Under the pieces are notes generated by a model. That model saw only the letters and a program-made list of their open reading frames with translations, was not told where the DNA came from and made no database searches. A stretch of DNA of 64,000 nucleotides from Microbulbifer sediminum (GTDB lineage Bacteria; Pseudomonadota; Gammaproteobacteria; Pseudomonadales; Cellvibrionaceae). The stretch is taken from contig NZ_JAJSAP010000004.1 in NCBI RefSeq assembly GCF_021729035.1, positions 310,001 through 374,000 on the forward strand, written 5' to 3'. This document shows positions 28,442 through 38,654 of the stretch, one piece after another; position 1 is the stretch's first letter; each line of letters begins with the position of its first letter. A program made the position numbers and the translations under genes.

Positions 28442-28709
28442 AGACGATGCACCGCTTGCCCCCGGAAATATCGAAGCATTGCGCAGTTGGCGGGCAGATG
28501 GAGCCCTCGGCCAGCTCTTCCGCATCGCCGGGACAGGATGCATAGTTGGTGCGCGGCGAGGTATTGGTGGGCGCCGGCGCACGGTATTCCGCGGCACGGG
28601 GTACAGGCTTGCTGTAGGGATAGACAACGTCATCGCGCGGGTCGGTAGTACCACAGCCACCCAGCAGCGCAGCACCAAGCGCGGACAGGGCTATCGTTCG
28701 AATCTGCAT
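28431..28709 (-). CDS. Small Cys-rich lipoprotein 1 (C-x12-C family)
   Basis: A 92-residue lipoprotein with lipobox LLGGC (Cys 19), a Pro-rich linker (residues 31-52) and four cysteines near the C-terminus, C59, C72, C78 and C87. Its stop overlaps the start of lipoprotein 2, so the pair is coupled. The short Cys-framed C-terminal module after a flexible linker suggests a small exposed domain on an outer-membrane anchor. No named family is recognised; the relationship to its two neighbours is read from the shared Cys spacing. Confidence 0.75.
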   Translation of the reverse strand: MQIRTIALSALGAALLGGCGTTDPRDDVVYPYSKPVPRAAEYRAPAPTNTSPRTNYASCPGDAEELAEGSICPPTAQCFDISGGKRCIVYEK

Positions 28710-28888
28710 GAACCTGAACCTCCAACATTGCGGCGGGGAAATGGCGACTGCTACGCAGACAGCACAACCCCGCGATCACTTTCCAGACCGCCATCCGTCG
28801 CGTAAACAGCGCGGCAATCCCTCGCCGAGTTCAATTCTGCTGCGCTCTCCTCGCGAAAGAGAACTGTCCCGCTGATCGGTCAGCCGGC

Positions 28889-29158
28889 TCAGTAAACCCG
28901 CATTATGGGGAAAAACCAACAGGGTGAGCCCACTTTCCGCAGTTCCGATTCCGTCGAGCACTGCCGGCTACTGGCGGGAGGCAGGTAATTGTTGGGCATG
29001 TAGTTACCCACCTCGACAAAATTTGCACTGGGCCGGACATCGTCCGGGTTGAAGTAAAAGGGGTCATTGCGATCACTGGACTCGACGGGTACGAAGATAC
29101 AACCCTGCAGGGCCGCTGCCAGTGTCACAGACAGAGCGAACATCCCTATGCGCTTCAT
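28889..29158 (-). CDS. Small lipoprotein 3 (C-x12-C, shortened)
   Basis: An 89-residue lipoprotein with lipobox ALQGC (Cys 20) and a C-terminal pair C67 and C80, again exactly C-x12-C. The protein ends nine residues later and lacks the second cysteine pair of its two downstream neighbours. The linker is rich in Asn, Pro and Tyr. It lies 179 bases upstream of lipoprotein 1 on the same strand and is probably transcribed with it. The function is unknown. Confidence 0.7.
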   Translation of the reverse strand: MKRIGMFALSVTLAAALQGCIFVPVESSDRNDPFYFNPDDVRPSANFVEVGNYMPNNYLPPASSRQCSTESELRKVGSPCWFFPIMRVY

Positions 29159-29362
29159 TTCCGAATACCTCTGATTTTCGAACGGCGCTTCCCGCTGTTA
29201 CACCTTCAGTTTAGCTGGCGTGCGAAAAGCCTTGCGACAGCGGGGCCAGATTTGCGCGGTATTCAACATCAAAAGGTAAATGACACAGCGGATCCCTGGT
29301 GAGACGGCTGCGAAACCCGACAGGACCAGGGCAGTCAGGGGATCGAGTAAGGCGGGAGGGAG

Positions 29363-29389
29363 GCGACCGGTACTGCACGTACCGGTCGC
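29363..29389. terminator. Hairpin downstream of aceF
   Basis: GCGACCGGTAC / TGCAC / GTACCGGTCGC, a perfect 11-bp stem 19 bases beyond the aceF stop. No T-tract follows in either direction, so termination is plausible but not certain. Confidence 0.55.
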
Positions 29390-29407
29390 ACGAGGGTTAC
29401 GACGCCG

Positions 29408-31081
29408 CTACAGCAGCAGGCGCCGCACGTCCGCGAGGACACTGACCATGTAGGTGAGGAAGCGCCCGGCATCTCCACCATTCACGGCACGGTGGTCATA
29501 GGACAGAGCCAGCGGCAACATCTTGCGCGGCACGAACTCCGAACCATTCCATACCGGCTTCACGCTCAGCTTGGATACTCCCAGGATACCCACCTCCGGC
29601 GAGTTGACGATCGGGGTAAAGCCGGTGCCGCCGATCGCGCCCAGGCTGGAAATGGTAAAGCATGCGCCCTGCATTTCCCTTGGTTTCAGCTTGCCATCGC
29701 GGGCAGCGACAGCCATCGCACTGGCCTCTTCCGCCAGCTCGTACAGGCCCTTCTTATCCACGTCGCGGATTACCGGCACTACCAGTCCCCTCGGGGTATC
29801 AACAGCCATACCAATATGCACGTAATCCTTGCGCACGATGTGCTCGCCATCGTTATGCAGCGACACATTGAAGCTTGGCTCGGCGCGCAGTGCTGCGGCC
29901 GCGGCTTTCAGCAGGAACGGCACCGGCGTGAGTTTCACCCCGCGCTTTTCAGCCTCTGCCTTCATGGACTTGCGGAAATCCTCCAGTTCGGTGATATCAG
30001 CATCATCGAACTGGGTGACGTGCGGCACATTGAGCCAGTTGCGCGACATATTCGCCGCGGTGATCTTGTGGATCTTGCTCATCGGCTCTGTGCTGACCGG
30101 GCCGAACTGGCTGAAGTCGATCTCCGGCATCTTCGCCACGCCCAGGCCACCACCAACGCCCACGGCACCGCTCTCGGCCTTCTTCACCTGCTCCTTGATA
30201 TAGGCGTGCAGGTCGTCCTTGGTAACACGGTTGCGCGGACCGCTCGGTTTAACCTTGGTCAGGGTCACACCCAGCTCGCGCGCCAGCTTGCGTACCGCCG
30301 GACCGGCATAGACTTCTGCGGAGACAGTCAGGTCCCGGTGCAGGGCGTGGTCTTTCTGCGGCGCTGCAGGCGGCTCGGTGGTGGCACCGGACTCCTCCGC
30401 CGGCGCTGCAGAAGCGGGCTCCTTGGCCGGAGCCTTCTTTTCCGGCTTGGCTGCGGATGGCGCACCGCCGGAAACCACCTTCATCACGCCCAGCTTGTCA
30501 CCGGTGGAAACCTTGTCACCTTCCTTGACGTCGATGGAGACCACGGTACCGGCGAAGGGTGCCGGCACGTCCATGGAGGCCTTGTCGCCCTCCACAACGA
30601 TCAGGGAGTCGCCTTCTTCAACCTGGTCACCGGCCTGAGCGGTGATTTCAATCACATCTACCGCATCGGCTCCACCCAGGTCCGGCACCTCGACAGTTTC
30701 TTCCTTCTCCTCCCCGGACGCTGCCGACGCATCTGAGGGCTCCTCACCGGTTTCTTCTTCCGCTTCGGCGGAGGGTTCCTCGGCGCTCTCTTCGGTGGCA
30801 TCTGCGGACGGCTCTTCGTCCTTATCGCCGCTGTCTCCCGCAGCCTCGGTTTCCATCTCACCGATCACATCGCCCTCGGAGACCTTGTCGCCCTCGGACA
30901 CTGAGATGCTGGTGATCTTGCCGGCGTAGGGTGCCGGCACATCCATGGAGGCCTTGTCGCCCTCCACCACAATCAGTGAATCCTCTTCCGCAACGGTATC
31001 ACCGACTGCCACGGAAATTTCAATCACGTCTACCTGATCGGCGCCGCCGAGATCAGGCACTTTAATGACTTGTTTTGCCAT
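29408..31081 (-). CDS. aceF: Pyruvate dehydrogenase E2, dihydrolipoamide acetyltransferase
   Basis: A 557-residue core of the pyruvate dehydrogenase complex. Start at the ATG at 31081 (MAKQVIKVPDLGG) behind AAAGGAAGG; the longer frame begins in the aceE-aceF spacer. It has two lipoyl domains with swinging-arm lysines K43 and K167 (both in EGDKASMDVPAP), separated by an acidic linker of Glu, Ser and Ala (about 80-128) and followed by a Lys/Ala linker. A peripheral-subunit-binding domain (about 275-318) and the catalytic domain end the protein, with DHRAVNGGDAGRF near the C-terminus. It follows aceE by 28 bases. E3 is not in the window. Confidence 0.96.
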   Translation of the reverse strand: MAKQVIKVPDLGGADQVDVIEISVAVGDTVAEEDSLIVVEGDKASMDVPAPYAGKITSISVSEGDKVSEGDVIGEMETEAAGDSGDKDEEPSADATEESAEEPSAEAEEETGEEPSDASAASGEEKEETVEVPDLGGADAVDVIEITAQAGDQVEEGDSLIVVEGDKASMDVPAPFAGTVVSIDVKEGDKVSTGDKLGVMKVVSGGAPSAAKPEKKAPAKEPASAAPAEESGATTEPPAAPQKDHALHRDLTVSAEVYAGPAVRKLARELGVTLTKVKPSGPRNRVTKDDLHAYIKEQVKKAESGAVGVGGGLGVAKMPEIDFSQFGPVSTEPMSKIHKITAANMSRNWLNVPHVTQFDDADITELEDFRKSMKAEAEKRGVKLTPVPFLLKAAAAALRAEPSFNVSLHNDGEHIVRKDYVHIGMAVDTPRGLVVPVIRDVDKKGLYELAEEASAMAVAARDGKLKPREMQGACFTISSLGAIGGTGFTPIVNSPEVGILGVSKLSVKPVWNGSEFVPRKMLPLALSYDHRAVNGGDAGRFLTYMVSVLADVRRLLL

Positions 31082-31109
31082 GCTTTCTGCCTTCCTTTTC
31101 CGGGGTGCC

Positions 31110-33782
31110 TTAGCTGATGCGCGGATTTGCTTTTTCCGGGTCAACGTTCAGTTGCTTGATCGCCTCGGAAACTTCTTTCTCCTCGATCACCCCCTGGTCC
31201 GCCAGGCCCTTCAAGGCAGCGATCGCCACGTAGTTGCGATCCACTTCAAAGAAGCGGCGCAGCTGTTCGCGGGTGTCACTGCGGCCGTAACCATCGGTAC
31301 CCAGTGTGGTCAGGTCGCCATCGATAAACTCACGCAGCGGCTCCACATAAGAGCGGATGTAGTCGGTGGAAGCGATAACCGGGGATTCGTTGCCCTCGAA
31401 CTGCTCGGTAATCCATGCCTTGCGGGGCTTTTCGCCCGGGTGCAGCATGTTCCAGCGCGCCACGTCCTGGCCCTCGCGCGCCGCCTCCGTGGCGGACGTC
31501 AGGTTCCATACATCGGAGGTCACGCCAAATTTGTCGGCCAGCAGGTCCGCCGCTGCCAGCACCTCGCGCAGGATGGTGCCGCCTCCAATCAGCTGGACGT
31601 GCTTCTTGGCCGCCTTGCCCTTTGCGCTCTTCTTGGCATTGGATTGCAGCTTGTAGATACCGCGGATAATGCCTTCTTCGACACCCTGCGGCATTTCCGG
31701 CTGGAAGTAGTTTTCGTTCTCGATGGTGATGTAGTAGAAGACGTTCTTCTTGTCTTCGTACATCTCTTTCAGGCCGTGCTGGATGATCACCGCCAGCTCG
31801 TAGCCATAGGCCGGGTCATAGCTCTTGCAGTTGGGGATGGTGGATGACAGCACATGGCTGTGGCCATCCTGGTGCTGCAGGCCCTCACCGTTCAGCGTCG
31901 TACGGCCGGCGGTGGCACCAATCAGGAAGCCGCGCGCCTGCATATCACCTGCTGCCCAGGCCAGGTCGCCGATGCGCTGGAAACCGAACATCGAGTAGTA
32001 GATGTAGAAGGGCACCATCGGCACGCCGTGGTTGCTGTAGGCGGTGGCCAGCGCCATCCACGCGGACATGGCACCAGCCTCGTTGATGCCCTCTTCCAGC
32101 ACCTGGCCCTTCTTGTCCTCCTTGTAATACATGATCTGGCCGTGATCCACCGGGGTGTATTTCTGCCCCTGGGAGGAGTAGATACCCAGCTGGCGGAACA
32201 GGCCTTCCATACCGAAGGTACGCGCCTCGTCCGGCACGATGGGGGCCACGTTCTGGCCCATGTTCTTATCTTTCACCAGCGCGGAGATGGCACGCACAAA
32301 GGCCATGGTGGTGGAAATCTCGCGATCGCCGGAGCCCTTGGTCAGGGCACTGAAAATGTCCAGGCCGGGGACCTTGAGGGCCGGGAACTCGTTCTGGCGC
32401 GAGGGTACCGGGCCACCGAGGGCCTTACGGCGCTCTGCCATATACTTCATTTCCGGGCTGTCCGGGGAAGGACGGTAGTAGGGGACCTCTTCGATCTCCT
32501 TGTCGGTGATCGGGATTGCAAAGCGGTCGCGGAAGCGCTTCAGCGCCTCAGTATCCATCTTCTTGACGTTGTGGGTATCCATCGCCGCTTCACCGGCGGC
32601 ACCCAGGCCGTAACCTTTCACGGTCTGCGCCAGGATCACAGTGGGCTTGCCTTTGCTCGCCATGGCTTCCGCGTAGGCTGCGTAGACCTTGTAGGGATCG
32701 TGACCACCGCGGTTGAGCTTCATGATCTCGTCGTCGGAGAGGTCTTTGACCATCTCCAGCAGCTCCGGGTACTTGCCGAAGAAGTGCTCGCGAGTGTAGG
32801 CGCCGCCGTTGGCCTTGAAGTTCTGCATTTCGCCGTCGACGGTCTCGTCCATGACTTTCTGCAGCAGGCCCTTGTCGTCTTTCTCCAGCAGTGGATCCCA
32901 CAGGCGACCCCACAGGACCTTGATCACGTTCCAGCCGGCACCACGGAAGACACCTTCCAGTTCCTGCACGATCTTACCGTTGCCGCGCACCGGGCCGTCC
33001 AGGCGCTGCAGGTTACAGTTGACTACGAATACCAGGTTTTCCAGGTTCTCGCGGCCCGCCATGGAAATGGCGCCCAGGGTTTCCGGCTCATCGCACTCAC
33101 CGTCACCCAGGAATGCCCAGACCTTGCGGTCGCCGCGGGGGGACAGGCCACGCGCGGACAGATAACGCATGATGTGCGCCTGGTAAATTGCCTGGATCGG
33201 ACCCAGGCCCATGGAAACAGTGGGGAACTGCCAGTACTCCGGCATCAGCCAGGGATGCGGGTATGAGGACAGGCCGTTGCCGTTTACCTCACGGCGGAAG
33301 TTGTCCAGCTGCTCCTCGTCGAAACGGCCTTCCAGGTAGGAGCGGGCATAAATGCCCGGTGCGCTGTGCCCCTGGAAGAAGATCAGGTCGCCACGTTCGT
33401 CGCCCTCGTTACCGCGGAAGAAGTAATTAAAGCCGACATCATAAAGTGTCGCGGCAGAGGAAAAACTCGCGATATGGCCGCCCAGGCTGTCACTGTTGGA
33501 GTTGGCGCGCACCACCATCGCCAGCGCATTCCAGCGGATCAGCGAGCGGATCCGGCGCTCCATGAAGAGGTCGCCCGGCATACGCTTTTCGGCGCTCGGC
33601 GGGATGGTGTTGCGGTAGGGCGTGGTGATGGCCGCCGGCAGCTTCACCCCCACGTCCGTGGCGCGATCAGACAGCTGCTTCAGGATGAACGCCGCGCGCT
33701 CCTTGCCGCTGTAGCGGATCACCGCCTGCAGCGCATCCAGCCATTCCTGCGTTTCCTGGTTGTCGGTTTCTTCGTGCATCAA
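31110..33782 (-). CDS. aceE: Pyruvate dehydrogenase E1 (homodimeric)
   Basis: An 890-residue thiamine-diphosphate enzyme that decarboxylates pyruvate and acetylates the lipoyl arm of AceF. It is the large homodimeric type found in gammaproteobacteria (about 887 residues in E. coli). Thiamine-diphosphate/Mg binding is seen in the [14 protein letters not shown] region, and [13 protein letters not shown] and [25 protein letters not shown] are family landmarks. The ATG at 33782 is preceded by GAGGAGC. A 470-base AT-rich upstream region holds a strong palindrome (34094-34110) that may be its operator. Confidence 0.97.
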   Translation of the reverse strand: MMHEETDNQETQEWLDALQAVIRYSGKERAAFILKQLSDRATDVGVKLPAAITTPYRNTIPPSAEKRMPGDLFMERRIRSLIRWNALAMVVRANSNSDSLGGHIASFSSAATLYDVGFNYFFRGNEGDERGDLIFFQGHSAPGIYARSYLEGRFDEEQLDNFRREVNGNGLSSYPHPWLMPEYWQFPTVSMGLGPIQAIYQAHIMRYLSARGLSPRGDRKVWAFLGDGECDEPETLGAISMAGRENLENLVFVVNCNLQRLDGPVRGNGKIVQELEGVFRGAGWNVIKVLWGRLWDPLLEKDDKGLLQKVMDETVDGEMQNFKANGGAYTREHFFGKYPELLEMVKDLSDDEIMKLNRGGHDPYKVYAAYAEAMASKGKPTVILAQTVKGYGLGAAGEAAMDTHNVKKMDTEALKRFRDRFAIPITDKEIEEVPYYRPSPDSPEMKYMAERRKALGGPVPSRQNEFPALKVPGLDIFSALTKGSGDREISTTMAFVRAISALVKDKNMGQNVAPIVPDEARTFGMEGLFRQLGIYSSQGQKYTPVDHGQIMYYKEDKKGQVLEEGINEAGAMSAWMALATAYSNHGVPMVPFYIYYSMFGFQRIGDLAWAAGDMQARGFLIGATAGRTTLNGEGLQHQDGHSHVLSSTIPNCKSYDPAYGYELAVIIQHGLKEMYEDKKNVFYYITIENENYFQPEMPQGVEEGIIRGIYKLQSNAKKSAKGKAAKKHVQLIGGGTILREVLAAADLLADKFGVTSDVWNLTSATEAAREGQDVARWNMLHPGEKPRKAWITEQFEGNESPVIASTDYIRSYVEPLREFIDGDLTTLGTDGYGRSDTREQLRRFFEVDRNYVAIAALKGLADQGVIEEKEVSEAIKQLNVDPEKANPRIS

Positions 33783-34252
33783 GTGCTCCTCGGCGATTTA
33801 TGCGACGTCGAGTCGGTGTTTTTTCTACTCTCAGATAATTTCTTGGCAATCTGGCGCAAACGGGCAAAAGTACCTTGCGGGAAGAAAATTGCTTCCTTTT
33901 TTCAGCAAAAGCGCCAATTTACCGCCAACGCTGGCGGAAATGCAGAGTCTAGTATTATCCACTGCTGCGGCGGCAACTGCGGATGATTCCCCGCCAGTCT
34001 GCCGGCAAACTTGTCTCATTTGATTATGAGGCGGCTTCCCGGGCGCTGGCTTTCTGTGGCCAGTTGGTCAATCGGGAGCCGGGGCGCGGGCGATTGTAGT
34101 ATTACTACAAAAAATTTTCCAGAAAGGACATTTAGTAACAATTAAAACCAATTTCCAAAACAATTCTGCTCTAAATTGCGACTTTAACGGAGAAATTTGC
34201 GGCAAAAAAACGAAAATCAATTACAAAATGCAGTCCGAATTTGTCATTTGAG
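33783..34252. other. AT-rich upstream region of aceE
   Basis: 470 bases without a gene. The right half (about 34095-34250) is much richer in A/T than the surroundings. It contains the palindrome TTGTAGTATTACTACAA. The region must hold the aceEF promoter, and any terminator for the sortase gene that ends at 34253. Confidence 0.5.
34094..34110. promoter_or_regulatory. 17-base palindrome, candidate GntR/PdhR-type operator
   Basis: TTGTAGTA-T-TACTACAA: 8-bp perfect arms around one base, 312 bases upstream of aceE. The core GTA-T-TAC fits the loose operator pattern of the FadR/PdhR branch of GntR repressors, of which PdhR controls aceEF in E. coli. The regulator gene is not in the window, so the link is inference. 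Confidence 0.5.
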
Positions 34253-34834
34253 TCACGCCTCTTGCGACCTGCCGGCACCGAGATACTCCGCATGAACCAC
34301 GAAGCGCAATGGCCCACCGGCAGATAGTGCATCAAACGGGTAACAGGTCACCAGTACCAGTCCGGGTCCCGCCTGGATGGGCATCTGCTCGCGGCGACTG
34401 TCCACGACCCGACTGGAACTCACCCGGTAACGATACCAGCGCCCACGGATGTCCTGCAGCCTCACCACCTGCCCCGCACGCAGGTCGCGCAGGCCGTTGA
34501 AATGGGTATCCCGATGGGCCGCGATGACGGTGTTCCGGTCCCGGGCGCCGGGCGCTCCCGAGTTTTCCACCAGCCCGGGACCGAAAGCCAGTGCCTGGCC
34601 GCTGCTCCCGGACATAACCAGCAGCGGGCGGCCGCCCCCCAGGCTCAGGCGGGCCACCGGCCAGGTATCGGCCCAGGGCCAGGGGCGGACAGGCTCCCCG
34701 GAGCGCAATTGTTGCTCCCAGGCATCGTCGATCAGGTAATGGGCGAGGTGGGCCTTTGCCAGCAGCCAGGCGGCGCCTCCCAGCTGCCAGGCACCGGCAA
34801 GCAGGAACGACATCACCAGCAGGAACCGTAGCAT
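34253..34834 (-). CDS. Gram-negative (marine proteobacterial) class sortase
   Basis: A 193-residue membrane-anchored transpeptidase. The ATG at 34834 overlaps the stop of the target gene as ATGA. It has an N-terminal helix (about 2-26), then a sortase beta-barrel with the catalytic triad visible as H107 (IAAHRDTHF), C164 (VTCYPF) and R177 (PLRFVVHAEY). Sortases cut a C-terminal sorting motif and transfer the protein to an acceptor. In this single-sortase, single-target arrangement of proteobacteria the neighbouring VIT/VWA protein is the presumed only substrate. The acceptor in Gram-negative cells is not established as far as I know. Confidence 0.92.
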   Translation of the reverse strand: MLRFLLVMSFLLAGAWQLGGAAWLLAKAHLAHYLIDDAWEQQLRSGEPVRPWPWADTWPVARLSLGGGRPLLVMSGSSGQALAFGPGLVENSGAPGARDRNTVIAAHRDTHFNGLRDLRAGQVVRLQDIRGRWYRYRVSSSRVVDSRREQMPIQAGPGLVLVTCYPFDALSAGGPLRFVVHAEYLGAGRSQEA

Positions 34835-37215
34835 CAGCGAGCCCTCACCAACTGCTGCTCCAGCGTCAGGCGTGCGCGCCGTGGATCGGGTAGCCACCGG
34901 CGCAACCAGTGCCGCAACCGCCGGCCGACTGATGCGCGCAGTGCGCGCCAGCTGCTGCGCCGCGGCGGGCGCTCCCATCCCAGGCCGGCGCCCAGGCCAA
35001 GCAGGCCGAGCGCCACCAGCAGCTGGGCATGGATACCGGTAGCCGTGGCTGGATAGCTCTGGCGCTGCAGGACCTGCCCGCGCGCCACGGCATTGGGGAC
35101 CGGGCTGTTCGCGAGCCCCGCCACCTTCGGTCGCACGGGTGCCTGCTCGACAGCAACGAAGCTGGTGTAAGGACTGACCAACTGGAAAGCCAACGCCAGC
35201 TGGAGGATGTTATCGCGAAGTTTCTCCCCGGCAGCACTGCCCTCCCCCACGGTGCGCTGCCGATCCCGCAGCGCCTCTATACGGCTACGCGCCCAGAGAC
35301 TGCCCAGCCCTCCCTCCTCCCTACCCGGGGTAAGCGCCAGCTCACGGCGGAATTGCCGGCCGGCGAGACGACCGCTCACCATCAGCTTGCCGTGCAGCTC
35401 CGGGCCGCGCACCCGGGCCACCAGCCGCAGCGGCTCACCCCGGTAGAGGTCCGGGATCTTCTTCGGGTAGGCATCCACATGCAGGCCCTTCGGCCAGGTG
35501 ACCTGCAGGTCGGTAACCAGCGGGTGCTCCAGCTTGGCGAACAGCGATTGCATCCGCGCACTGACCTCACCGATATCACCGATGGTGATCGATGCACCCC
35601 GACCAATCTGCGCCGCCTTGCGCATGAAATGGCGGTTGGGGGCCGAACCGATACCAACGGTAAACAGGCGGGTATCGCCCAGCGATTGCCGCACCAGCTC
35701 GAACAGGGCGGCCTCATTACCCACCGCACCGTCAGTAATGAATACCACCTGCCGCACCAGGGTCTCGTCGCCGGGCAGCTGCTGCTCGAACGCCTTGCGC
35801 AGCGCCGGCGCCATCTCCGTGCCACCTCGCGCCTGCAACGCTTCCACCTGCACCCGCGCCAGGCGCAGGTTTTCAGTGGTGGCATCCACCGGGCGGGGGA
35901 AAACCGGGCGTGTCACACTGTTGAATTCAATAATATTGAAGCGGTCGCCGGGCTGCAGGCGCGACAGCGCCAGCAGCAGGCTGTCGCGTGCCTGGCGAAT
36001 GGAAGAGCCACCCATGGAACCGGAAGTATCGATGACGTAGATCACCTCCCTTGGCAGCCGGCGGATTTTACCGGGCAGGTCCGGCGGCAACAGCAGCAAC
36101 TGCAGGTAGGTACCCGCACGACCCGCATGGCCCTCGTCGCGGGAGTCTCCTCCCGATGTAACGGCATCATCCGCAACCACACCGGTAAAAAGTGCGGCCT
36201 GCGGCAGGGCCGACTGGCGTGGGCGCCAGCGCAGCACGAAATCCCGGTCCATCACCGCATCCCCGCCGCGCAGCGATACGGCATAGGTGCCACCGCCAGC
36301 CTGCTTAAAATCGATATCGTGATAGGGGCTGTGGATATCCGCCAGTGGCAGGCCACCCTCCAGATCCACCTCGATGGCGATTCGGTGACTGCCGCTGGCC
36401 GTCAATTCCGCCGCCGGCTGCATAAAGGGGCTGATCTTGTGCGCATCCGGCACCTGGTCGGTGGGCAGCGCCCAGCCATTGCCATCCAGCCGCAGCGCCT
36501 GCACCGTTTCGTCCGCGGCATCGACCCGCCCCGGAATGTAACGTGGCGTCAGGGTCGTGGGCAGCCGCAGGCTGAAGCTGCCACTGTCGAAACCCACCGG
36601 CATCAGGAACCGTACGGTTACATGGACTTTTTCCCCGGGAGCAATGTTGGCTACCTGGCTGGTAAACAGGTTCGGGCGCTGCTGCTCCAGCAGCGCCGCC
36701 CGCTTTCCCGCCGCCCGCGCCTCCCGGTAGATTCGCCTCGCCTGCTGGCGCTCCCTGATCTTGCCGACAATCCGGCGCTCGCCCAAACGGATTTCCAGTC
36801 TGTTGACGGCTGCCTGCGCCGGCAGCGGGAATACATAAACCGCCTCCTGCCAGCTGCCCGTAGTGTTCTCGAAGGCCTGCTCCAGCTCCACTTCCGCCAG
36901 CAGGCCACGCACCCGTAACACGGCGCGGCTGTTCAGGTGCACTGCCGGCTGGTAACTACCCTGCCCACCGGTCCTGAACAACAGGTCGCCGCTGCCGGCT
37001 TGCGCCAGGGACACTTCCCGGGTGACCGTGTCCCCGGGTACATTGGCCCGGCTCCCGGCTGCACCCACCACCACCGCCAGGGCGGTTACCAGTAATAGCA
37101 GCCAGCGGCCGCGCCGGTCACTGCGGTAGCGGCGCCGGTAATATTCCTCGGTGGGCAACACCACCAGTTCGCGCGGTATCCGCTGTCCGGAAAAAATTGT
37201 CCTGTCCACGGGCAT
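34834..37215 (-). CDS. Sortase-targeted VIT / von Willebrand A surface protein
   Basis: A 793-residue protein with an N-terminal cytosolic basic stretch and signal anchor (about 37-54), a VIT domain (about 60-195, LRVRGLLAEVELEQAFENTTG) and a VWA domain (about 385-560) with the MIDAS motif DTSGS. The C-terminal sorting signal is YPATATG (721-727), a hydrophobic helix and a long arginine-rich tail of about 45 residues. It matches the layout of the marine proteobacterial sortase target family. It is operonic and coupled with the sortase. The VWA domain suggests protein-protein binding or adhesion at the cell surface (inference). Confidence 0.9.
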   Translation of the reverse strand: MPVDRTIFSGQRIPRELVVLPTEEYYRRRYRSDRRGRWLLLLVTALAVVVGAAGSRANVPGDTVTREVSLAQAGSGDLLFRTGGQGSYQPAVHLNSRAVLRVRGLLAEVELEQAFENTTGSWQEAVYVFPLPAQAAVNRLEIRLGERRIVGKIRERQQARRIYREARAAGKRAALLEQQRPNLFTSQVANIAPGEKVHVTVRFLMPVGFDSGSFSLRLPTTLTPRYIPGRVDAADETVQALRLDGNGWALPTDQVPDAHKISPFMQPAAELTASGSHRIAIEVDLEGGLPLADIHSPYHDIDFKQAGGGTYAVSLRGGDAVMDRDFVLRWRPRQSALPQAALFTGVVADDAVTSGGDSRDEGHAGRAGTYLQLLLLPPDLPGKIRRLPREVIYVIDTSGSMGGSSIRQARDSLLLALSRLQPGDRFNIIEFNSVTRPVFPRPVDATTENLRLARVQVEALQARGGTEMAPALRKAFEQQLPGDETLVRQVVFITDGAVGNEAALFELVRQSLGDTRLFTVGIGSAPNRHFMRKAAQIGRGASITIGDIGEVSARMQSLFAKLEHPLVTDLQVTWPKGLHVDAYPKKIPDLYRGEPLRLVARVRGPELHGKLMVSGRLAGRQFRRELALTPGREEGGLGSLWARSRIEALRDRQRTVGEGSAAGEKLRDNILQLALAFQLVSPYTSFVAVEQAPVRPKVAGLANSPVPNAVARGQVLQRQSYPATATGIHAQLLVALGLLGLGAGLGWERPPRRSSWRALRASVGRRLRHWLRRWLPDPRRARLTLEQQLVRAR

Positions 37216-37346
37216 CCCTCCATATCGTTTTCTCTATGGAGGGGATTACAGCGGAGTAACCGGGCAATCCCGGGGTCGGTTTATGGCAGCCGAGGGGAGA
37301 AACATGGCGAATTGTGGCAGGCGGTAACCCTTGTTATTCCCGACAC

Positions 37347-37376
37347 AAAAAAAACCGGCGCAAGCGCCGGTTTTTT
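37347..37376 (-). terminator. Intrinsic terminator downstream of purC
   Basis: ACCGGCG / CAAG / CGCCGGT-type hairpin flanked by an A-run (left) and T-run (right), so on the minus strand the stem is followed by a run of T. It lies just beyond the purC stop at 37398 and separates it from the sortase operon. Confidence 0.9.
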
Positions 37377-37397
37377 ATCAGCCGTCAACAGCCCGGA

Positions 37398-38501
37398 TCA
37401 ATCGACCAGGCCATACTGGTCGCGCAGGATATCGATCAGCTCTGCCCGCGGATTGTCGGACAGCTCCAGCTCCTTGCCGATAATTTTCTCGGCAATACCC
37501 ACGTAAGTGGCGGAGACATCCATCAGCATGGCCTCCGGCAGCTCGTTGTCACGTGCGAGCGCCTGGCGCTCGTCCATGCGGTCTTTGTTCAGCAGGATAT
37601 CCGGGTCCGGGAAATAGTCCAGCAGCGCCTGGCGGAAGCCTTCCTTGGAGTTTTCCACGATCTTGCCCTGGCGATACTGCTCACCGTCCCAGATGCGCGA
37701 GGAGTCGGGAGTGCCCACCTCATCCATGTAGATCAGCTTTTCCTTGCCATCGGCGTCGTTCACGTAGCCGAACTCGAACTTGGTATCGACAAAAATCTGG
37801 TCGAGCTTGGCCAGCTCGGCGGAGATCACATCGAAGCCCTCTTTCAGCAGTTTTTCGTAGAGGTCGATATCCTCTGCGCTGCGGAAATTGAACGCCTCGA
37901 CATTGTCTTCGATATTCTTGCGGGTGATGTTTACATCATCCGCCTCTGGAACCCCGGGGATGCCCTTGAGGACGCCCTTGGTGGAGGGTGTGATCAGCAG
38001 TTCCGGCAGCTTCTGGTCTTTCTGCAGGCCGTCCGGGATCTCGATACCACAGAACTCACGCTCACCCCTGGCGTAGGCACGCCACATGGAGCCGGTGATG
38101 TACTGGCGCGCAATGGCCTCGATCATGACCGGGCGCGCCTTCTGTACGATCCACACCAGCGGGTGCGGGATATCGAGGATATGACTGTCGGCCAGGCCGT
38201 TTTCCTTGAACAGCCGGAACCAGTGGTTGGAAATCGCGTTCAGCGCCGCGCCCTTGCCCGGCACGCCACGCATGCCACCTTCGCCCGTCCAGATACAATC
38301 GAAGGCGGAGATCCGGTCGGAGATCACCATTACCGCCAGCGGGGCATCCGGCGCCACCGGGTACCCCTTTTCCTCGATCAGGCGGCGGCTGTCCTCTTCA
38401 GTCAGCCAGTAAACCGAGCGGACCTTGCCACTGTGGACGGGTTTGTCGGTGCGGATCGGCAGATCATCGTTGACCGCCAGTACTTTATCAGCAAGGCTCA
38501 T
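37398..38501 (-). CDS. purC: SAICAR synthetase (phosphoribosylaminoimidazole-succinocarboxamide synthase), long form
   Basis: A 367-residue cytoplasmic enzyme of purine synthesis, joining CAIR and aspartate with ATP to give SAICAR. The family motifs [43 protein letters not shown] and [10 protein letters not shown] are present. At 367 residues this is the long version found in Vibrio- and Shewanella-type bacteria, not the about 237-residue form of E. coli and Pseudomonas. It has its own spacer upstream (153 bases) and its own terminator. Confidence 0.94.
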   Translation of the reverse strand: MSLADKVLAVNDDLPIRTDKPVHSGKVRSVYWLTEEDSRRLIEEKGYPVAPDAPLAVMVISDRISAFDCIWTGEGGMRGVPGKGAALNAISNHWFRLFKENGLADSHILDIPHPLVWIVQKARPVMIEAIARQYITGSMWRAYARGEREFCGIEIPDGLQKDQKLPELLITPSTKGVLKGIPGVPEADDVNITRKNIEDNVEAFNFRSAEDIDLYEKLLKEGFDVISAELAKLDQIFVDTKFEFGYVNDADGKEKLIYMDEVGTPDSSRIWDGEQYRQGKIVENSKEGFRQALLDYFPDPDILLNKDRMDERQALARDNELPEAMLMDVSATYVGIAEKIIGKELELSDNPRAELIDILRDQYGLVD

Positions 38502-38654
38502 GGCTCTTTCCTATTACCTGTGCGGGAGGGAAAAATGAAGCGCGGCATTCTAGCAAAAGTCCGCGCCGCGCACAGCTTTACACTATGCAAGCGTCTTTTC
38601 ATGCCACAAATGGTAGGCAGCAGAGACCAGGTTAACTCCCTGCAAAATGCAGGG

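Noticed and set aside
31854..33266. Long plus-strand ORF opposite aceE (470 aa)
   Set aside because: Shadow of aceE; no recognisable motifs.
35029..36918. Long plus-strand ORF opposite the VIT/VWA gene (629 aa)
   Set aside because: Shadow of the sortase-target gene; His- and Gln-rich low-similarity translation.
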